Translations under genes and position numbers: made by a program
Assembly (NCBI RefSeq): GCF_003003215.1
Contig: NZ_PVUF01000003.1
Span: forward strand, 248,001 to 312,000
DNA from: Tritonibacter scottomollicae
GTDB taxonomy: Bacteria > Pseudomonadota > Alphaproteobacteria > Rhodobacterales > Rhodobacteraceae
Direction of reading: 5' to 3'
Length of the DNA: 64,000 bases
Part shown: positions 58,419 to 64,000 of the stretch, in pieces
How the letters are laid out: every line of letters starts with the position of its first letter
Position numbering within the stretch: position 1 is the first letter of the stretch
Notes under the pieces: generated by a model
Told to the model about the DNA's origin: nothing
The model's input: only the letters and a program-made list of their open reading frames with translations
Databases searched by the model: none

Positions 58419-59330
58419 ATGCTGGCTGAGATGATCCAATTCCCGAACCTGTCGCCGGAGATTTTCTCCATCTCCCTCTTTGGAATGGACTTCGCCCTGC
58501 GCTGGTACGCGCTGGCCTATATCGCCGGCATCCTGATCGCCTGGCATCTGGCGGTGCGTGCCGTGAAAACCCCGGCCCTCTGGGCCAATGGCACCGCCCC
58601 CATGGCGCCCCGTCAGGTCGAAGATCTGATGACCTGGATCATCCTCGGCGTCATCCTGGGGGGTCGTCTGGGCTATGTGTTGTTCTATCAACCTGCCGTC
58701 TATCTTGAAAATCCGGCCCAGATCCTGCGCATCTGGGAGGGCGGCATGGCCTTTCATGGTGGTCTTCTCGGCGTGGTAGTGGCGGCATGGGCCTATGCGC
58801 GTGCTCAGGGCATCGACAAACTGGCCATGGCCGATCTGGTGGCCCATACCGTGGCCCCCGGCCTGCTGCTGGGACGGTTGGCGAATTTCGTCAACGCCGA
58901 GCTTTGGGGCCGCGCGACGGATCTGCCCTGGGGCGTTGCTTTTCCGGGCCGTGCGGCACAGGACTGCGGTCAGGCACTGGGCGAAATCTGCGCCCGCCAC
59001 CCCAGCCAGCTGTATGAGGCCGCGATGGAGGGGCTGATCCTCGGCGCTCTGATCCTCTGGATGGTCTACCGCCGCCACGCCTTTCACGCACCGGGCCGCA
59101 TCCTTGGCACCTTTCTCGCCGGCTATGGCATCGCCCGTTTCATCGTTGAGTTCTTCCGCCAGCCGGACGCGCAATTCATCTCTGACGGCAATCCGCTGGG
59201 GCTGGCCTGGCAGATCGGCGGCTTTGGTCTCACCCAGGGCCAGGCGCTGTCGATCCCGATGATCGCACTGGGTCTGTGGTTCGCCCTGCGCGCCCGCCGC
59301 ACCAGCGCCAAGACCGGGGCCGCAGCATGA
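58419..59330 (+). CDS. lgt: Prolipoprotein diacylglyceryl transferase
   Basis: Inner-membrane enzyme that lipidates the lipobox Cys of prolipoproteins. 303 aa with seven membrane spans. [17 protein letters not shown], the Lgt signature [10 protein letters not shown], and the catalytic region [20 protein letters not shown] are present. ATG 58419 is used; ATG 58431 ([12 protein letters not shown]) is also plausible. First gene of lgt-midA-pgeF, each overlapping the next by 4 nt. Confidence 0.94.
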   Translation: MLAEMIQFPNLSPEIFSISLFGMDFALRWYALAYIAGILIAWHLAVRAVKTPALWANGTAPMAPRQVEDLMTWIILGVILGGRLGYVLFYQPAVYLENPAQILRIWEGGMAFHGGLLGVVVAAWAYARAQGIDKLAMADLVAHTVAPGLLLGRLANFVNAELWGRATDLPWGVAFPGRAAQDCGQALGEICARHPSQLYEAAMEGLILGALILWMVYRRHAFHAPGRILGTFLAGYGIARFIVEFFRQPDAQFISDGNPLGLAWQIGGFGLTQGQALSIPMIALGLWFALRARRTSAKTGAAA

Positions 59331-60400
59331 GCCTGACCGACACGCTCCGTCGCCGCATTCTGCTTGATGGTCCGATCAGCCTGGCGGACTATATGTCCGA
59401 ATGCCTGCTGAACCCGAGTTTTGGCTATTACACCACCGCCACCGCCATCGGAGCGGAGGGCGATTTCATCACCGCGCCGGAAATCAGCCAGATGTTTGGC
59501 GAATTGCTGGGGCTGGCGCTGGTGCAATCCTGGCTCGACCAAGGCAGCCCCGCGCCGTTCACCCTGGCCGAGCTGGGCCCCGGACGGGGCACCCTGATGG
59601 CCGATATGCTGCGCGCCACCCGCATGGTGCCGGGGTTTCACGACGCGATGGATCTGGTGCTGATCGAGGCCTCGCCGCGCCTGCGTGACCAGCAGGCCAG
59701 CGCGCTTCGGGACTATGCTCCGCAGTGGCTGCCCTCGGTCGAGGATCTGCCGCAACAGCCGCTCTTTCTGATCGCCAACGAGTTCTTCGACGCGCTACCG
59801 ATCCGTCAGTTCCAGCGTGATGGCGACCTTTGGCGCGAACGCCGGGTTGGCTATGACACCGAGAGCGCCGCACTCTGCCTCGGGCTTGGCGCCCCTGCCC
59901 CGCAACCCGCGCTGGACCACCGGCTTGAGGACACGCCCGCCGGCAAGCTGGTAGAGCTCTGCGAGATCGCCGGCGTGCTCTGCGAGGCCATTGCCCAGCG
60001 GGTTGCGGAGTGTGGCGGGGCTGCATTGCTGGTGGATTATGGCGACTGGCGCTCACTTGGTGATACGCTGCAAGCAATGCGCGCCCATGCGCCCGCCGAC
60101 CCGCTCATCGATCCGGGCCAGTCCGACCTCACCGCGCATGTGGATTTCGAGGTGCTCTGCCGCGCCGCCCGTGCCTCGGGCTGTGCCCACACCCGCGTCA
60201 CACCGCAGGGAGTGTTTCTGGAACGGCTGGGCATCACCGAACGCGCGCAAACCCTCGCCGCCAATCTGGACGGCGCTCCGCTGGATCAGCTGATCGCCGC
60301 ACATCGACGGTTGACGCACCCCGAAGAAATGGGAACCCTGTTCAAAGTGCTCGGCCTCTATCCCGCCAAATGCCCTCCCCCCGCAGGACTGGAAAAATGA
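59327..60400 (+). CDS. SAM-dependent methyltransferase MidA-like (DUF185)
   Basis: 357 aa. NDUFAF7/MidA family: [41 protein letters not shown] motif [31 protein letters not shown]. The mitochondrial relative methylates an Arg of complex I subunit NDUFS2; a similar role here is inferred only. ATG overlaps lgt stop (ATGA). 59327 is chosen over upstream in-frame codons inside lgt. Confidence 0.92.
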   Translation: MSLTDTLRRRILLDGPISLADYMSECLLNPSFGYYTTATAIGAEGDFITAPEISQMFGELLGLALVQSWLDQGSPAPFTLAELGPGRGTLMADMLRATRMVPGFHDAMDLVLIEASPRLRDQQASALRDYAPQWLPSVEDLPQQPLFLIANEFFDALPIRQFQRDGDLWRERRVGYDTESAALCLGLGAPAPQPALDHRLEDTPAGKLVELCEIAGVLCEAIAQRVAECGGAALLVDYGDWRSLGDTLQAMRAHAPADPLIDPGQSDLTAHVDFEVLCRAARASGCAHTRVTPQGVFLERLGITERAQTLAANLDGAPLDQLIAAHRRLTHPEEMGTLFKVLGLYPAKCPPPAGLEK

Positions 60401-61164
60401 CCCTCGAAATCGTCACCTCGGATCTTCTGACCCCGGCTCACCATGGCTTCTTCACCCGCAGGGGCGGCGCCTCTTCCGGCGTGTTTCAGGGGCTGAACTG
60501 CGGTGTCGGCTCCTCCGATCAGCGCGAGGCGGTGATGCTGAACCGGGCCCGCGTGGCAGAGGCGATGGGGGTCGCAACCGACGCGCTGGTGGGCATGCAT
60601 CAGGTTCATTCCGCAGATGTAACGGTCATCGACGGGCTGCCCGAAGATCCCACCGCCCCGCGCCCCCGTGCCGACGCGCTGGTGACAGCCACCCCCGGCG
60701 TGGCGCTCTCTGTGCTCACTGCCGACTGTCAGCCAGTGCTCTTTGCCGACCATCAGGCCGGGGTCATCGGCGCGACCCATGCCGGCTGGCGCGGCGCCCT
60801 TGATGGGGTGCTTGAGGCCACCATTGAGGCCATGCTGTCGCTCGGGGCCACCCGCGAGGGCATCCGCGCGGTGATCGGCCCAACGATCTCCCAGCGCGCC
60901 TATGAGGTCGGGCCGGAGTTCTTTGACGACTTCATGGCGCAGTCCCCCGAAAACGCGCGCTTCTTCGCGCAGGGCAAAGAAGATCGCATGCTCTTCGACC
61001 TGCCGGCCCTGGGACTTGCACGGCTGCGCTCCGCAGGCATCCAGCAGTGCGAATGGACCCGGCACTGCACCTATTCGGACCCGGATCGGTTCTATTCCTA
61101 TCGTCGCACAACCCATGCCAAGGAAGCCGACTACGGGCGCCTGATTTCCTGCATCCGGCTTTGA
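60397..61164 (+). CDS. pgeF: Peptidoglycan-editing factor PgeF-like (laccase-domain, YfiH)
   Basis: 255 aa, YfiH/PgeF family. Metal ligands His in MHQVHSADV, Cys in LTADCQPVLFA and His in THAGWRGALDGV. The family removes misincorporated L-Ser from UDP-MurNAc-L-Ser in E. coli, and purine-nucleoside activity is reported for relatives. Coupled to midA through an ATGA overlap; last gene of the operon. Confidence 0.93.
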   Translation: MTLEIVTSDLLTPAHHGFFTRRGGASSGVFQGLNCGVGSSDQREAVMLNRARVAEAMGVATDALVGMHQVHSADVTVIDGLPEDPTAPRPRADALVTATPGVALSVLTADCQPVLFADHQAGVIGATHAGWRGALDGVLEATIEAMLSLGATREGIRAVIGPTISQRAYEVGPEFFDDFMAQSPENARFFAQGKEDRMLFDLPALGLARLRSAGIQQCEWTRHCTYSDPDRFYSYRRTTHAKEADYGRLISCIRL

Positions 61165-61432
61165 GTGGCCGCAGCCCGCGCATTGTGGCGGCGGCTTTGC
61201 AGTTCTGCCATAATTTGAATGCGTGATGTCCGACCATCACCTTCCCTTGCGTAAGCTGCACCCACCACACTCAATAAATTCAATGACTTAAGGGCACCTC
61301 CGGGCGATGGCGGACTTTTCCGCTGTTGGACCGCTGTTTCCACGCGCTGGCCATATTCAGACCGCAATATTCAACGAAAACTGACGGTAGAAAGAATTCA
61401 GCTGCCCGAATTTGGCGGACAGGAGATTTAGA

Positions 61433-61588
61433 ATGCCCGCGCAGTCACGTTTTGTGAAATCCATCGTCGCCACGTCCAAGGCACAGGACATCCGCCTGCC
61501 CTGGACCCGTGGTGCGCCCCGCAAGGCCATGATTGCACGCCGCCGGAAAGACCTCGTTGACGCGACGCCTGTCGCGAAATCCGCCTGA
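61433..61588 (+). CDS. Small basic protein, 51 aa
   Basis: MPAQSRFVKSIVATSKAQDI then RLPWTRGAPRKAMIARRRKD and a 10-residue tail. Basic, no membrane segment. It has a strong AGGAG Shine-Dalgarno 7 nt before the ATG and ends at an 8-bp inverted repeat (GAACGATC/GATCGTTC, 61587-61606), so it behaves like a complete small gene. The LPW-R-G-x-x-R-x-x-x-I-A-R-R motif looks conserved-type, but I know no function. Confidence 0.65.
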   Translation: MPAQSRFVKSIVATSKAQDIRLPWTRGAPRKAMIARRRKDLVDATPVAKSA

Positions 61589-61606
61589 ACGATCCATCGA
61601 TCGTTC
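61587..61606. terminator. Inverted repeat at the end of the 51-aa gene
   Basis: GAACGATC (61587-61594), CATC, GATCGTTC (61599-61606). Starts within the stop codon; no T-run, so a terminator or operator role is uncertain. Confidence 0.4.
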
Positions 61607-61836
61607 GACAGAGCGGACCCGCCGGAGAAACCGGCCCACCTGCAGACCACCTGCAGGCGCATTGCCCGTCCCGCCCTACGGCCGAGACGCTCGTTTCTGT
61701 GTCCGCCCCATGCTTTCTGCAGGCAGGGGGTGCGGACGACGGGCTGCTCTGGGCCGGGCAGGCTCTGGGCTGAAGATCACGCGCGATACCTTCGGTGGGG
61801 GCCGGAGGTCGCGCCCTTAGGGAAAGAAGGCCAAGC

Positions 61837-62607
61837 ATGATGACCTTGCCCCAGTCGTTGCAGCGCGCTGCCGCAAATATTACCGAAACCCAACCGGTGT
61901 TGCGGGATCAGGCGGCCGCGCAGGCCGGACCGAAACCGCAGCTGCGCCGCTACGAGGTCGCCAGCCTGCTGCCCAATGGCAACCTGGCCGAGACCCGTCA
62001 CATTGCGCCGGCGCTGCCGCTGTTCGAACAGGCCTTCTGCGCCTTCACCCGGGGCTCTTTGGTAGAGACGGACTTCGGCCCTGTGGCGATCGAGGATCTC
62101 TATCCCGGCGATCAGGTCCTGACCCGCGACGGCAGCTATCAGCCGTTGATCTGGAAAGGCATGACAACCCTGGTGCCCGGTCGCAAGGCTGCCACCGGCA
62201 CGCGCCACGCCCTCACAAGTTTCATGGCCGACAGCCTCGGCATGGAGAAGCCGATGTCCTGTGTGATCAGCGGCCCCTCGGCACGGTTGCTACGCACCCC
62301 GGCCCACCTGCGCCACGCTGAAGGCGATGGCCCGCTGCTGACCCCGGTTACAGAGTTCCTCGACGGAATGAACATTGTCGAAACCACACCGCCAGCGCCG
62401 GTGGACATGTATCACCTCTGCCTTGCGCGCCATGCGGTGATCCGCGTCGGTGGGCTGGAGTTTGAAACCTACCATCCCGGCCTCGACGCCCTGCGGCTGG
62501 TCAGCTACCCGATCAAGACGCTCTTTCTGAACATGTTCCCGCATGTGGACAAGATCGCGGATTTTGGCCCGCTCGCCTTTGATCGCGCCCGCGCGCTGCA
62601 GGCCTGA
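61837..62607 (+). CDS. Hint domain-containing protein
   Basis: 256 aa. A Hint-type domain begins at Cys68 (AFCAFTRGSLVETDFGPVAI then EDLYPGDQVLTRDGS); the expected C-terminal H-N or H-C splice pair is not seen. A family abundant in Rhodobacteraceae, often in secreted calcium-binding proteins; here there is no RTX repeat and no clear signal peptide. ATG 61837 follows AGAAGG. Self-processing activity is possible but not supported by the termini. Confidence 0.85.
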   Translation: MMTLPQSLQRAAANITETQPVLRDQAAAQAGPKPQLRRYEVASLLPNGNLAETRHIAPALPLFEQAFCAFTRGSLVETDFGPVAIEDLYPGDQVLTRDGSYQPLIWKGMTTLVPGRKAATGTRHALTSFMADSLGMEKPMSCVISGPSARLLRTPAHLRHAEGDGPLLTPVTEFLDGMNIVETTPPAPVDMYHLCLARHAVIRVGGLEFETYHPGLDALRLVSYPIKTLFLNMFPHVDKIADFGPLAFDRARALQA

Positions 62608-62621
62608 GGCACAGACCCAAC

Positions 62622-62652
62622 AAAAATGCCGCCCCTTTCATGAGGAGCGGCA
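62622..62652 (-). terminator. Terminator of the lrp gene
   Basis: Read on the minus strand: TGCCGCTCC, loop, GGGGCGGCA, TTTTTG; 30-60 nt after the lrp stop. It also lies after the converging Hint gene. Confidence 0.7.
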
Positions 62653-62681
62653 GCAGGATGTTCTCAACCGAAGGTGCGAGG

Positions 62682-64000
<1,319 letters not shown>

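Overview
This window is ordinary chromosome from a high-GC alphaproteobacterium, most likely of the Roseobacter group (Rhodobacteraceae). The evidence is the GcrA cell-cycle regulator, several small families typical of Rhodobacterales (DUF1467, DUF6455, DUF4260, a Hint-domain protein), a phosphomannomutase beside KDO-8-phosphate synthase, and a divergent lrp-trxB pair at the right end. Species was not determined. About 62 protein genes are supported. No rRNA, recognisable tRNA, CRISPR array, insertion sequence or integrase was seen.

Layout. 1-16 kb: a Sir2 deacylase with a scrambled zinc-ribbon segment, a copper-handling pair (PCu(A)C chaperone and a small Cys-rich secreted protein), rpmB, meaB, hrpB, a Nudix hydrolase, a PiT phosphate transporter, an argD-argF operon, an EamA transporter, an orphan ABC-2 permease, gcrA, and a cupin-DUF2000 pair divergent from an AraC regulator. 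16-31 kb: YHS-domain protein, a translationally coupled NYN-DUF4260 pair, yghU-type GST, SseB and uracil-DNA glycosylase, then a surface-polysaccharide block (KpsT-like ATPase, KpsE-like protein, kdsA, phosphomannomutase), AsmA, a membrane-anchored pentapeptide-repeat protein and rimO. 31.4-32.4 kb: a low-GC single-gene patch encoding a two-TM, coiled-coil protein, the clearest candidate for horizontal transfer. 32-46 kb: small housekeeping genes, methylmalonyl-CoA epimerase, a response regulator, aspS with a coupled thioredoxin-like gene, pabB-pabC and carB. 46-64 kb: a MarR-adaptor-RND efflux operon, a long FabH-like synthase, tdk, a proC-csaA-dehydrogenase operon, ubiK divergent from lgt-midA-pgeF, a 51-codon gene, a Hint protein, lrp and the 5' part of trxB.

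The most unusual structure is non-coding. Five copies of a hairpin-rich intergenic element (near 9.0, 19.3, 36.3, 40.6 and 54.5 kb) share short blocks (CTCCCGCCC/GGGCGGGAG ends and a GTTGGGC/GCCCAAC block). They carry perfect stems whose sequences differ from copy to copy, and four of the five lie between convergent genes. A second, weaker repeat (near 10.1 and 26.0 kb) pairs an A/T-rich block with a GC hairpin. Other points are two compensating frameshifts in the Sir2 gene that remove half of its zinc site, three small genes (26, 42 and 51 codons), and a KpsT/KpsE/KdsA cluster without a KpsM permease.
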